Numbered from the stretch's first letter, positions 29,101 to 36,176 are shown. The stretch: DNA of 64,000 nucleotides from Salinimicrobium sp050750585 (GCF_050750585.1 NZ_JBOJLM010000005.1:124001-188000); one strand, 5' to 3'. Numbers and translations are program-made. The notes: a model not told the origin generated them from the letters alone.

Positions 29101-32100
29101 TTCAGTGGCCAACATCATCCAAAATGTAGATGTAGATTCCTGTTCAGCTACTGTTGAATATAATCTACCAACTGCCACTGATAATTGCGAAGGAGTTGAA
29201 GTTATTTTAACTGAAGGTTTAGCTTCAGGATCTGAATTCCCACTGGGATTTACTGAGGTGACTTACACTGCAACTGATACCTCTGGAAACACGATATCTA
29301 CTACTTTCACTGTGACTGTGGTGGACAATATCGCTCCAGAAATCTCCTGTACAAATGACATTTCTGACACCGTAGGAGAAAACGGAACTACTGCTGTAGT
29401 TACTTACGACGCACCGGTAGCTTCAGATAACTGTGAGTTCACGGTTGAACAAACAGCCGGATTAGCTTCTGGTTCTGAATTCCCGCTTGGAACGACCACC
29501 AACACTTTTGTAGTGACCGATGGTGCAGGAAACACCGCTACCTGTAGCTTTACTGTAACTATTACCGATGATGAAGATCCAACACTTGAATGCCCTGCTC
29601 CTATCAATGTAAATGTTGATGCAGGTATCTGTGGCGCCGTGGTGGAATTCTCAACTCCGGAAGGTCTTGATAATTCAGGTGACGTTACTGTGACTCAAAT
29701 TGCTGGTCCGGTGTCTGGTTCTGTTTTCCCTGTGGGAACTACCACTGTGACTTTCCAGGTGGAAGACGCTTCAGGAAACAAAGCAACTTGTAGCTTTGAT
29801 GTGACTGTAAAAGATAACGAAGCTCCTGAAATTACTTCAGTGGCCAATATCATCCAAAATGTAGATGTAGATTCCTGTTCTGCTACAGTTGAATACAATC
29901 TACCGACTGCCATCGATAACTGTGAAGGGGTAACTGTGGAACTAACTGAAGGATTAGCCTCAGGGTCTGAGTTCCCATTAGGTGAAACTACCGTTACTTA
30001 CACTGCAACTGACGCTTCAGAAAATACTGTCACTACTACTTTCACTGTAACTGTAATCGACAACATCGCTCCTGAAATCTCCTGTACAAGTGACATTTTT
30101 GACACCGTAGGCGAGAATGGAACCACTGCTGTAGTTACTTACGACGCACCGGTAGCTTCTGATAACTGTTCTTTCACGGTTGAACAAACAGCAGGTTTAG
30201 CTTCAGGAAGTGAGTTCCCTCTTGGAACTACAACAAACACTTTTGTTGTGACTGACGGTGCTGGAAATATTGCTACCTGTAGCTTTACTGTAACTATTAC
30301 CGATGATGAGGATCCGACGCTTGAGTGTCCTGAGCCGATCAACGTAAATGTTGATGCCGGTATTTGTGGCGCTGTGGTTGAATTTACAACTCCGGAAGGT
30401 CTTGACAATTCAGGTGACGTTACCGTGACTCAAATCGCTGGTCCGGTTTCAGGAGAAACTTTCCCTGTGGGAACTACAACTGTAACCTTCCAGATCGAAG
30501 ACGCCTCAGGAAACACTGCAACTTGTAGCTTTGACGTAACTGTAACTGACAATGAAGCTCCTGAAATTACTTCAGTGGCTAATATCACTCAGAATATTGA
30601 TTTAGATTCTTGTACAGCAACAGTCGAATATGAAATACCAACTGCCACTGATAATTGCGAAGGAGTTGAAGTTACTCTAACTGAAGGTTTAGCTTCAGGA
30701 GAAACTTTCCCACTTGGTAAAACTACTGTGACTTATACAGCAACTGACGCTTCAGGAAATGAAGTGACTACTACTTTCACTGTGACTGTAGTTGATAATA
30801 TCGCTCCAGAAATCTCCTGTACAAATGACATTTTTGACACCGTAGTTTCTGGTGGAACGACTGCTGTAGTAACTTACGACGCACCGGTAGCTTCGGATAA
30901 TTGTTCTTACACTGTGGAACAAACTGCCGGATTAGCCTCAGGATCTGAATTCCCATTGGGAACTACAACAAACACTTTTGTTGTGACTGACGGTGCAGGA
31001 AATACTGCTACCTGTAGCTTTACTGTAACTATTACCGATGACGAAGATCCGACCCTTGAGTGTCCTGCTCCTATCAATGTAAATGTTGATGCAGGCATCT
31101 GCGGTGCTGTTGTAGAGTTCTTAACTCCGGAAGGTCTTGATAATTCAGGTGAGGTGACTGTGACCCAGATTGCAGGTCCGGTGTCAGGAGAAGTTTTCCC
31201 AGTGGGAACTACCACTGTGACTTTCCAGGTCGAGGATGCTTCAGGAAACACTGCAACCTGTAGCTTTGATGTGACTGTAACTGACAATGAGGCGCCGGTA
31301 TGGGCTTCAGCTTTACCTTCAGATGTAACAGTTGAGTGCAGCAATGTTCCGGCAGCAGCTACTTTAACTGCGACTGATGCCTGTGGGGTGAACGTGAAAT
31401 TTTCCGAAGAAATGATCGCTTCAGATTGTGCTTCAGAATATATTTTGACCAGAACCTGGACTGCGACTGATAATAACGGAAATGCTATTTCTCATACGCA
31501 AATTGTTTCCGTAGAAGATAATTCGGCACCAACATTGGCGAGCGAACTTCAGGAAGTGATCAACATTAGCTGTGAAGAAATCCCCGCAACACCAGAACTG
31601 ACTTTTACCGACAATTGTTCTCCTGAAGTTACTGTAGAGTTTGATGAGATTACAACCGACGGAGAGAACGGAAGCTCTGTAATCACCAGAACCTGGTTCG
31701 CATCTGACTGTGCCGGAAATGAGGCGGTGTTTACACAAACGATCAATGTTAATACTGTAACTGAGATCGAAACTACCACTGCAGATCTTTGTACTGAAGA
31801 TGTGATTTTTGAACTCTCTGACCTTTTAATAGGAGAATACAACGAGAACGGAACCTGGGTAGACAGCAATCAAACAGGTGCACTACAAAACGGAACCATA
31901 GATCCGGGTCTACTTCAGGTGGGATTATACAGCTTTGATTATGTGATCAACGAAGGTGGATGTACTGCAACTACAACTGTACAGGTGAACATTAACGACG
32001 ATTGTATTGTACTGCCTTGCGAAATAGAAGATGTGCGAAATAGTATCTCTAAAGCTGTTACTCCAAACGGAGATAACGTTAATGACAAATTTGAAGTAGG

Positions 32101-32320
32101 TAAAGGTATTGACTGTGGCTTCATTTATTCTGTACAGATCTTTAACCGCTGGGGGAATGAAGTGTATAAATCAAACAATTATACTGATGGCTGGGATGGA
32201 AGTTCAAGCAACTCTATAGCCGGAGATCAATTACCTGCAGGTACTTACTATTACATTGTTGAGATAAAACAAAGTGGACTTGAACCAATACAGGGATACA
32301 TCTACTTAGGAACCAAATAA
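20114..32320 (+). CDS. Giant HYR-repeat surface protein with T9SS type B sorting domain
   Basis: The product has 4068 aa, over 400 kDa. The start at 20114 begins MKKNYTKLFSPIIPGNLFVL, a long signal peptide; an earlier in-frame ATG at 20066 lies inside the upstream gene and has no signal. Residues about 35-460 form a beta-rich region ending in a DUF11-like domain (TSIGQTTAVPGEEITYNIDL); 460-868 contain diverse Ig-like segments. Residues 869-3726 are 35 tandem HYR-like domains in an A-B-C order of 81, 82 and 82 residues, with conserved DNC, FPLGTT and TDxxGN motifs and paired cysteines. Three more diverged Ig-like domains follow. The last 90 residues, with TPNGDNVNDKFEV and FNRWGNEVYKS, are the gliding-motility-associated C-terminal domain used by the type IX secretion system. 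An adhesin or surface filament role is inferred. Confidence 0.92.
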   Translation: MKKNYTKLFSPIIPGNLFVLFLVFLGSVLQLGAQVRQPFTQRTSQDSPNRKIYNIKGDFTMIGNTNMTLWDYSNERMNSNNYMVEVDTDEVGNTSNSSSATLTFSNENGASPECSNVLFAGLYWTGRTSDNVPNYKKSKVKFRGPGSSYQDIQAITYNVPGDNNMYAAYAEVTDIVKAGGTGEYWVADMAVSEGNGGSTGYYGGWGMIVIYENQQMNLRDVTVFNGYAYVQGNATRQYEIPVSGFNTAQAGDINMKLGMMAGEGDRGISGDYFSIKKRNGNSWQSLSHSLNSTDNFFNSSIQTSGARNPNRLNNTGVDISMFNIDNQNNQVIGNNQTSTTFRYGSTQDTYIILNMAMSVDAYTPDFEAVTSIGQTTAVPGEEITYNIDLYNKGSEEIENAKIIIPVPFNLEYVGNETHFNGQVPSPNNVTYDPSLGANGSIIWSIGTLQLPADRSNILGNLNLNFKVTEDCAILKNSSCGHQFQIPFTGTLSGKGAITGATFTDKGLIQGYQNNGTCEMQPITSPLLIDIDASNFIQNNCQATPDELSFSTCDTQSGFSVSDIQSYFPQGSRFYDSYPVTSGSTQITGNFPATAGTTEYYAILKGSNSCYIPFSITIDEITSIPAAEDISYCINEEAVALTATPSKSNYLLFYYTSEDGEPQSSITPSTLEAGEFTYYVAEGESLSCISPNKTTISVSVTGKPEATPPSNIEIEGCGTEFESSTIPGYSTQLTAITQNVFESLGGTITSEKDIQKVEYFDNLESTLPTVITRTFRITSECGSVEVQQVIKVEDTTAPEAISLQDVTAQCAADVEAPVTTDNCDGDLTATTTDPVSYTEQGTHSITWTFTDKSGNKTTAIQKVIIEDTIAPEITCVNDIFDTAASGSTTAVVTYDAPVASDNCSYTVEQTAGLASGSEFPLGTTTNTFVVTDAAGNTATCSFTVTITDDEDPSLECPAPINVNVDAGICGAVVEFTTPEGFDNSGDVTVTQIAGPVSGETFPVGTTTVTFQVEDASGNTATCSFDVTVTDNEAPEITSVANITQNIDLDSCTATVEYEIPTATDNCEGVEVTLTEGLASGETFPLGKTTVTYTATDASGNEVTTTFTVTVVDNIAPEISCTNDIFDTVGENGTTAVVTYDAPVASDNCSFTVEQTAGLASGSEFPLGITTNTFVVTDAAGNTASCSFTVTITDDEDPTLECPAPINVNVDAGICGAVVEFSTPEGLDNSGAVTVTQIAGPISGETFPVGTTTVTFQVEDASGNTATCSFDVTVTDNEAPEITSVANITQNVDVDSCSAAVEYNLPTATDNCEGVTVTLTEGLASGETFPLGETTVTYTATDASGNKVTTTFTVTVVDNIAPEIVCVNDISEPVGENGTTAVVTYDAPVASDNCEFTVEQTAGLASGSEFPLGTTTNTFVVTDGAGNTATCSFTVTITDDEDPTLECPEPINVNVDAGICGAVVEFLTPEGFDYSGEVTVTQIAGPASGETFPVGTTTVTFQVEDASGNKATCSFDVTVKDNEAPEITSVANITQNVDVDSCSATVEYELPTAADNCDIVTVTLTEGLASGSEFPLGETTVTYTATDASENTVTTTFTVTVTDNIAPEISCTNDISETVGENGTTAVVSYDAPVASDNCEFTVEQTAGLASGSEFPLGTTTNTFVVTDGAGNTATCSFTVTITDDENPTLECPAPINVNVDAGICGAVVEFSTPEGFDNSGDVTVTQIAGPASGETFPVGTTTVTFRVEDASGNTATCSFDVTVTDNEAPEITSVANINQNVDVDSCSATVEYELPTASDNCEGVEVTLTEGLASGSEFPLGETTVTYTATDASGNTVTTTFTVTVVDNIAPEITCVNDIFDTVASGSTTAVVTYDAPVASDNCSYTVEQTAGLASGSAFPLGTTTNTFVVTDGAGNTATCSFDVVITDDEDPTLECPAPINVNVDAGVCGAVVEFSTPEGLDNSGAVTVTQIAGPVSGSVFPVGTTTVTFQMEDASGNTATCSFDVTVKDNEAPEITSVANISQNVDVDSCSATVEYELPTAADNCEGVTVTLTEGLASGSEFPLGETTVTYTATDASENTVTTTFTVTVVDNIVPEISCTNDISETVGENGTTAVVTYDAPVASDNCEFTIEQTAGLASGSEFPLGTTTNTFVVTDGAGNTATCSFTVTITDDENPTLECPEPINVNVDAGICGAVVEFLTPEGLDNSGDVTVTQIAGPVSGETFPVGTTTVTFQVEDASGNTATCSFEVTVTDNEAPEITSVANITQNVDVDSCSATVEYELPTATDNCEGVEVTLTEGLASGSEFPLGETTVTYTATDASGNQVTTTFTVTVVDNIAPEISCTNDISETVISGSTTAIVTYDAPDASDNCSYTVEQTAGLASGSEFPLGTTTNTFVVTDGAGNTATCSFTVTITDNENPTLECPEPINVNVDAGICGAVVEFSTPEGFDNSGDVTVTRIAGPASGEVFPVGTTTVTFQVEDASGNTATCSFDVTVKDNEAPEITSVANITQNVDVESCSATVEYELPTATDNCEGVTVTLTEGLASGETFPLGITTVTYTATDASENTVTTTFTVTVVDNITPEIVCVNDIFDTVASGSTTAVITYDAPVASDNCSYTVEQTAGLASGSEFPLGTTTNTFVVTDGAGNTASCSFTVTITDDEDPTLECPAPINVNVDAGICGAVVEFTTPEGFDNSGDVTVTQIAGPVSGSVFPVGTTTVTFQVEDASGNTATCSFDVTVKDNEAPEITSVANITQNVDVDSCSATVEYNLPTATDNCEGVEVTLTEGLASGESFPLGVTTVTYTATDASENTVTTTFTVTVVDNITPEIFCTNDIFDTVGENGTTAVVTYDAPGASDNCSYTVEQTAGLASGSEFPLGTTTNTFVVTDGAGNTATCSFTVTITDDEDPTLECPEPINVNVDAGICGAVVEFTTPEGLDNSGDVTVTQIAGPVSGETFPVGTTTVTFQVEDASGNKATCSFDVTVTDNEAPEITSVANIIQNVDVDSCSATVEYNLPTATDNCEGVEVILTEGLASGSEFPLGFTEVTYTATDTSGNTISTTFTVTVVDNIAPEISCTNDISDTVGENGTTAVVTYDAPVASDNCEFTVEQTAGLASGSEFPLGTTTNTFVVTDGAGNTATCSFTVTITDDEDPTLECPAPINVNVDAGICGAVVEFSTPEGLDNSGDVTVTQIAGPVSGSVFPVGTTTVTFQVEDASGNKATCSFDVTVKDNEAPEITSVANIIQNVDVDSCSATVEYNLPTAIDNCEGVTVELTEGLASGSEFPLGETTVTYTATDASENTVTTTFTVTVIDNIAPEISCTSDIFDTVGENGTTAVVTYDAPVASDNCSFTVEQTAGLASGSEFPLGTTTNTFVVTDGAGNIATCSFTVTITDDEDPTLECPEPINVNVDAGICGAVVEFTTPEGLDNSGDVTVTQIAGPVSGETFPVGTTTVTFQIEDASGNTATCSFDVTVTDNEAPEITSVANITQNIDLDSCTATVEYEIPTATDNCEGVEVTLTEGLASGETFPLGKTTVTYTATDASGNEVTTTFTVTVVDNIAPEISCTNDIFDTVVSGGTTAVVTYDAPVASDNCSYTVEQTAGLASGSEFPLGTTTNTFVVTDGAGNTATCSFTVTITDDEDPTLECPAPINVNVDAGICGAVVEFLTPEGLDNSGEVTVTQIAGPVSGEVFPVGTTTVTFQVEDASGNTATCSFDVTVTDNEAPVWASALPSDVTVECSNVPAAATLTATDACGVNVKFSEEMIASDCASEYILTRTWTATDNNGNAISHTQIVSVEDNSAPTLASELQEVINISCEEIPATPELTFTDNCSPEVTVEFDEITTDGENGSSVITRTWFASDCAGNEAVFTQTINVNTVTEIETTTADLCTEDVIFELSDLLIGEYNENGTWVDSNQTGALQNGTIDPGLLQVGLYSFDYVINEGGCTATTTVQVNINDDCIVLPCEIEDVRNSISKAVTPNGDNVNDKFEVGKGIDCGFIYSVQIFNRWGNEVYKSNNYTDGWDGSSSNSIAGDQLPAGTYYYIVEIKQSGLEPIQGYIYLGTK
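22718..31291 (+). repeat. 735-bp tandem super-repeat, 11.67 units, coding for 35 HYR-like domains
   Basis: The anchor TGACATTT recurs at 22741, 23476, 24211, 24946, 25681, 26416, 27151, 27886, 28621, 29356, 30091 and 30826: twelve hits exactly 735 bases apart, with no insertion or deletion. Each unit codes for 245 residues in three related domains (A 81, B 82, C 82); the twelfth unit stops after domain B at 31291. Units differ mostly by scattered, often synonymous, changes. The A domain alternates between GENGTTAV and SGSTTAV versions, indicating shuffling between units. Confidence 0.95.
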
Positions 32321-32323
32321 TCG

Positions 32324-33235
32324 ATGAACATGAAAAAAATCTACCCCGTCATAATTCTTCTACTTATTGGTGTATGTACCAATGCGCAGCAGCTGCCACA
32401 GTTCACGCAGTACATGTACAACACCATCTCGATAAATCCTGCTTATGCTGGAAATCGAGATGCTCTCTCAGTAGTTGGGCTTCACAGGAGTCAGTGGTCA
32501 GGACTTGCAGGGGCACCGCAAACGCAGACGTTATCTATCCACTCCCCTCTTCGCAACGAACAAATTGGATTGGGGGTTTCAGTGATCAACGATAAAGCCG
32601 GTTATGAGAATTACACCTATGCGTATGGAGATTTTTCCTATACCATTAATGTAAATGCTTTCACCACCCTTTCTTTCGGACTCAAAGCCGGAATGAGCTA
32701 CTACAACCTAGATGAAGATTTACTGGAAGATGTAGATGATCCATTTTTTAATGATGATGTATTTAACAGGTGGACACCCAATTTTGGAGCCGGGCTATTC
32801 CTCTCTTCTCAAGATTGGTATGTAGGGCTTTCTGCACCAAAGCTGCTAAATAATGATAATAACATAAAAAGCGAATATGTAGCCCTTGAACAGGTGCATT
32901 ATTATTTAACCGGTGGGTATGTGTTTGATCTCAACGATACCTGGAAACTTCGCCCCAGCACTTTGCTGAAAGCGACAAATGGCGCCCCGCTCTCTGTAGA
33001 TATTTCGAGTACATTCATTTATGACGAGAAGGTATACCTGGGGGCAAATTACCGGCTGGATGATGCCATAGGCGGATTTGTTGATTTTCAAATCCTCCCT
33101 TCCTTTAGAGTTGGATATGCCTATGAATACTCTGTTTCTGACTTACAGCCCTATACTTCGGGTACCCATGAGATCTTGTTGATATATGAATTCCGAAGAC
33201 AAAACACCAAATATAGATCCCCAAGGTTCTTTTAA
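32324..33235 (+). CDS. PorP/SprF-family type IX secretion outer membrane protein
   Basis: The product has 303 aa. An N-terminal signal peptide is followed by QFTQYMYNTISINPAYAGNR and RSQWSGLAGAPQTQTLS, the diagnostic PorP/SprF start. The rest alternates short hydrophobic strands and turns as in an outer-membrane beta barrel and ends with an aromatic residue (SPRFF). SprF in Flavobacterium is needed for secretion or attachment of the giant adhesin SprB; the same pairing with a type B-sorted giant protein is seen here, three bases downstream. A second ATG at 32330 would shorten the signal by two residues. Confidence 0.9.
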   Translation: MNMKKIYPVIILLLIGVCTNAQQLPQFTQYMYNTISINPAYAGNRDALSVVGLHRSQWSGLAGAPQTQTLSIHSPLRNEQIGLGVSVINDKAGYENYTYAYGDFSYTINVNAFTTLSFGLKAGMSYYNLDEDLLEDVDDPFFNDDVFNRWTPNFGAGLFLSSQDWYVGLSAPKLLNNDNNIKSEYVALEQVHYYLTGGYVFDLNDTWKLRPSTLLKATNGAPLSVDISSTFIYDEKVYLGANYRLDDAIGGFVDFQILPSFRVGYAYEYSVSDLQPYTSGTHEILLIYEFRRQNTKYRSPRFF

Positions 33236-33248
33236 TTAAACTACCAGG

Positions 33249-35132
33249 ATGATGAAAAAAAACTACTGTTTACTCCTCCTTTTAATCTGTCAGTCCCTGT
33301 GCCTTTCGGCTCAATCGGGCATGCAAAAAAAAGCAGACAGATTATATGAAAGTTTCGCTTATGCGAAAGCCATAGATGTTTACAAAGATCTGCTGGAAAA
33401 GGACTATAAGGTTGAACACAACCAAAGGAAACTGGCCGATAGTTACTTTTTGTTGAGGGATCCGGAAAATGCAGCGCCACTTTACGCTAAAGTCGTTGAG
33501 CAACCCGACGTATCTCCTGAATATTATTACAAATATGCCCAGGCTTTACGCGGCGTTCGGCGTTATGATGAATCAAGGCAGTGGCTCAAAAAGTACCTTG
33601 AAGAGGGAAAAAATGAGAATTTGGTAGAAGACCTCCTTAACGAGGAGAAAATTGCAATTTACCCGGGACTGGAAACCTTCAGACTTAATAATGTCGAATT
33701 TAATTCGGAATTCAGTGATTTTGGTGCTTACAAAGGCAACGGAACCATCTATTTCACTTCGGCCAGGGCCAAAGGTGCTAAAAATCCGAAGATCTATGAC
33801 TGGAACGGCGAACCTTTCCTTGATATTTATACGGTACCTTCCAAAAATGGCATTTTAGAATCGCTTTCCGGAGAAGTGAACAGTGTAAGACATGAAGGTC
33901 CGCTGGTGATCTCAAAAGATGGAAAGACCATGTACTTTACCCGCAATAATTACATCAACAATAAAAACGGCAAAAAAGACAGTGAAGGTGTTAATCACCT
34001 TAAGATCTACAAAGCTTCTTTGGAAAACGGGCAATGGACGAACATTGAAGAGCTTCCGTTTAATAACAACAATTATTCGGTGGGCCATCCAGCCCTTTCG
34101 AAAGACGGACAAACCCTTTATTTTGCTTCGGAAGCTCCTGAAGGATTTGGAGGATCGGATCTTTATAAAGTCAGTGTCAAAAATGGCATTTTTGGAACCC
34201 CAGAAAATCTTGGAGAACAAATAAATACTCCCGGAAATGAGGTTTTTCCTTTCGCTGCTGAAGATGGCAAACTCTACTTTTCTTCTGATGGACATAAAGG
34301 CTATGGCCTTCTGGACGTTTTTGTAGTAGATCTTCAAAATCAGGAAAACATCTTCAATCTGGGTGAACCCATCAACAGCAATCTCGATGATTTTTCTTTT
34401 ACAATTTCTTCCGAAGATATTTCTGAAGGATTTGTGGCTTCCAACAGACCCGGAGGAAAGGGAAGTGATGATATTTACCAGCTGAGTATGTTGGCACCTT
34501 TAGTGCTAAAAGGAACCGTGACTGACTCTATAAACGGGAAACCTATTGCCGATGCAACCGTACGCTTAATGGATGAAAACGAGCAACAAATAGCTTTTTT
34601 AAAGACTGACAGTGTTGGGTATTATGAAATGGAGATTCGCAGAGATGTTAAATATCCTATCGAAGCGAAACATATTAAATACGACCAAAAATTGGGTATA
34701 GTAAACACTTTTGAGATGGATGACCAAACCGAACTTGTTCATGATATCGAGCTGTCCCCCATTAATGATGTGGAATATTTAGCTGAAATCAATAAGATCT
34801 ATTTTGATTTTGACAAGCACAATATTCGCCCAGATGCTGCCACAGAGCTGGACAAGCTGGTAAACCTGATGAAGAATGAATATCCCGAACTGGTCATCGA
34901 AATTGGCTCACACACAGACAGGAGAGGATCACTTGAATATAACCGCCGCCTTGCAGAAAGAAGGGCCCAGGCAACTTATGATTATCTTGTTGAAAATGGT
35001 ATTGCTCCCGAAAGAATTGTGACCTACAAAGGTTATGGAGAAGAGCAGCCAGAGATAGACTGTAATAGTTGTAATGAAATTCAACACCAATTGAACAGAA
35101 GATCCATTTTTAAAGTGGTTAAAATGGAATAG
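33249..35132 (+). CDS. OmpA-family protein with PD40 repeats
   Basis: The product has 627 aa. After a signal peptide (residues 1-21) a TPR-like region (about 25-120) leads into a set of PD40/WD40-like beta-propeller repeats with KDGKTMYFTRN, KDGQTLYFASE and EDGKLYFSSDG. A carboxypeptidase regulatory-like domain follows (about 418-500, LKGTVTDSINGKPIADATV) and then an OmpA peptidoglycan-binding domain (IYFDFDKHNIRPDA, IGSHTDRRGSLEYNRRLAERR). Such proteins accompany PorP/SprF and a giant type IX cargo and probably tie the complex to peptidoglycan. Two copies of the dispersed palindrome lie inside the gene (33841, 34174). Confidence 0.92.
   Translation: MMKKNYCLLLLLICQSLCLSAQSGMQKKADRLYESFAYAKAIDVYKDLLEKDYKVEHNQRKLADSYFLLRDPENAAPLYAKVVEQPDVSPEYYYKYAQALRGVRRYDESRQWLKKYLEEGKNENLVEDLLNEEKIAIYPGLETFRLNNVEFNSEFSDFGAYKGNGTIYFTSARAKGAKNPKIYDWNGEPFLDIYTVPSKNGILESLSGEVNSVRHEGPLVISKDGKTMYFTRNNYINNKNGKKDSEGVNHLKIYKASLENGQWTNIEELPFNNNNYSVGHPALSKDGQTLYFASEAPEGFGGSDLYKVSVKNGIFGTPENLGEQINTPGNEVFPFAAEDGKLYFSSDGHKGYGLLDVFVVDLQNQENIFNLGEPINSNLDDFSFTISSEDISEGFVASNRPGGKGSDDIYQLSMLAPLVLKGTVTDSINGKPIADATVRLMDENEQQIAFLKTDSVGYYEMEIRRDVKYPIEAKHIKYDQKLGIVNTFEMDDQTELVHDIELSPINDVEYLAEINKIYFDFDKHNIRPDAATELDKLVNLMKNEYPELVIEIGSHTDRRGSLEYNRRLAERRAQATYDYLVENGIAPERIVTYKGYGEEQPEIDCNSCNEIQHQLNRRSIFKVVKME
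33841..33858. repeat. Dispersed palindrome, copy 2, inside the ompA-like gene
   Basis: CCAAAAATGGCATTTTAG; the core AAAAATGGCATTTT is at 33843-33856, read here as lysine-asparagine-glycine-isoleucine. Confidence 0.55.
34174..34200. repeat. Dispersed palindrome, copy 3, inside the ompA-like gene
   Basis: GTGTCAAAAATGGCATTTTT followed by GGAACCC, a near-complete version of the element with the left outer arm intact, 333 bases after copy 2 in the same gene. Confidence 0.6.
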
Positions 35133-35157
35133 ATCGCCCACAAACTAACCAACCATT

Positions 35158-35281
35158 AAAGAGGCTGTCTTATAAGCTCCTAAAATGTTATTCTGAAAGT
35201 AATTTTCAGATTCTTTTAAACAACATCAGAAGTTAAAAGGACCGAAAGGATAACAAAAAGAGGCTTTTTGACAGCCTCTTT
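35158..35281. repeat. 124-bp element with 12-bp terminal inverted repeats (AAAGAGGCTGTC)
   Basis: AAAGAGGCTGTC at 35158-35169 and GACAGCCTCTTT at 35270-35281 are perfect inverted repeats. The interior is AT-rich and non-coding. The same 11-base core AAAGAGGCTGT bounds the element at 6146-6226. This may be a small non-autonomous (MITE-like) element or simply a terminator of recurring sequence. Confidence 0.4.
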
Positions 35282-35282
35282 T
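35256..35282 (+). terminator. Rho-independent terminator of the ompA-like gene
   Basis: Ten-base arms AAAAGAGGCT (35256-35265) and AGCCTCTTTT (35273-35282) enclose a seven-base loop and end in a T run, about 125 bases after the stop codon. Confidence 0.6.
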
Positions 35283-35426
35283 CTTGTATTAAACCTACAT
35301 GAAATCCAGGTTGAACGCTACCCTCTTCAGAAGAAGTAAATGGCTTGTATGCGATGTAAAAAAGGAAGTTTTGAATGATCACTATAAGGTGATAATACCT
35401 CTTAAGGACGGCCTGTAAAAAAGAAA

Positions 35427-35461
35427 AGAGCCTGTCTTAAAATTTATTTAAGACAGGCTCT
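35427..35461. terminator. Bidirectional terminator between ompA-like and CAP genes
   Basis: Perfect 14-base arms AGAGCCTGTCTTAA (35427-35440) and TTAAGACAGGCTCT (35448-35461) enclose a seven-base AT loop. It is 41 bases after the stop of the convergent CAP gene and lies on an A-rich left flank, so it best serves the minus-strand gene. Confidence 0.65.
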
Positions 35462-35501
35462 CTTACTAACCGTAAATTATTTATGCTACGAAATCTAACT
35501 A

Positions 35502-36002
35502 TTACTTTCTTACAAATATATTGGTAAAATAAAATTTACCGTCTTTTCCTTCCTTTACTGAGATTCCAAAATGAGTGTGGTCGCCTTCGAGATTTTCACG
35601 ATGCCCGTCACTTTTAATCCACGCATTCACCACAGCTTCGGCAGTTCGATATCCAAACCCCACATTCTCACTCACAGCCTTCGCATTAACCGATTTCACA
35701 AGTGCCTGATACCTGCTTCCGAAGAAATGATGACATACCTCATCGTCTTCAATCATATGTTTATTATGACCGGCGGCCTCGAGAGAGCCTTCATCCAGAT
35801 ACAATAAACTACTCAATCCGTTTTGTTCCCTGTAGGCGTTGACCAGCTCGAGTACATCAAGTTCAATTGAGGAATATTTAACAGGAGCGAGTTTGGTGGT
35901 GAGGTTGGCCGATTCTACTTCTTCTACACTTTCTTTAGAACAAGACGTAAGAGTAATCGTACAAATGGCCATTAACCATGTCAAGTAGGTTAAATTCTTC
36001 AT
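35502..36002 (-). CDS. CAP (SCP/PR1-like) domain lipoprotein
   Basis: The product has 166 aa. The N-terminus ends in a lipobox (TITLTSC), giving a mature protein anchored at Cys21 or so. The CAP domain fills residues 48-166: ELVNAYREQNGLSSL, then AAGHNKHM, CHHFFGSRYQAL, SENVGFGYRTAEAVVNAWIK, SDGHRENLEGDHTHFGISV. The histidine pair (in GHNKHM and THFG) and the glutamate (SENVG) of the CAP cavity are all present. Bacterial CAP proteins are secreted or surface proteins of unclear activity. It is monocistronic, with a strong hairpin downstream. Confidence 0.9.
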   Translation of the reverse strand: MKNLTYLTWLMAICTITLTSCSKESVEEVESANLTTKLAPVKYSSIELDVLELVNAYREQNGLSSLLYLDEGSLEAAGHNKHMIEDDEVCHHFFGSRYQALVKSVNAKAVSENVGFGYRTAEAVVNAWIKSDGHRENLEGDHTHFGISVKEGKDGKFYFTNIFVRK

Positions 36003-36176
36003 AATGGTAGTCAGTAGGTTTGGGATAGGAAATTTAAGAATTATTTCCGATTAACAAACCATTTAATCGATGAACTACACAAATTAAGGTAAATTTAACA
36101 CAATGATATCCTTAGCCCTACAAAAATAGCGCTAAAACTCTGTAGATAAAAGACATATTAGGTCGATGAAGTACAG

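Noticed and set aside
22718..31291. CRISPR array or phase-variable DNA repeat
   Set aside because: The repeats are long (735 bp), in frame and translated as protein domains, without spacers.
22822..31344. Many minus-strand open frames of 65-150 codons opposite the HYR array
   Set aside because: They recur at the 735-bp period and mirror the biased repeat sequence, so they are by-products of the array and not genes.
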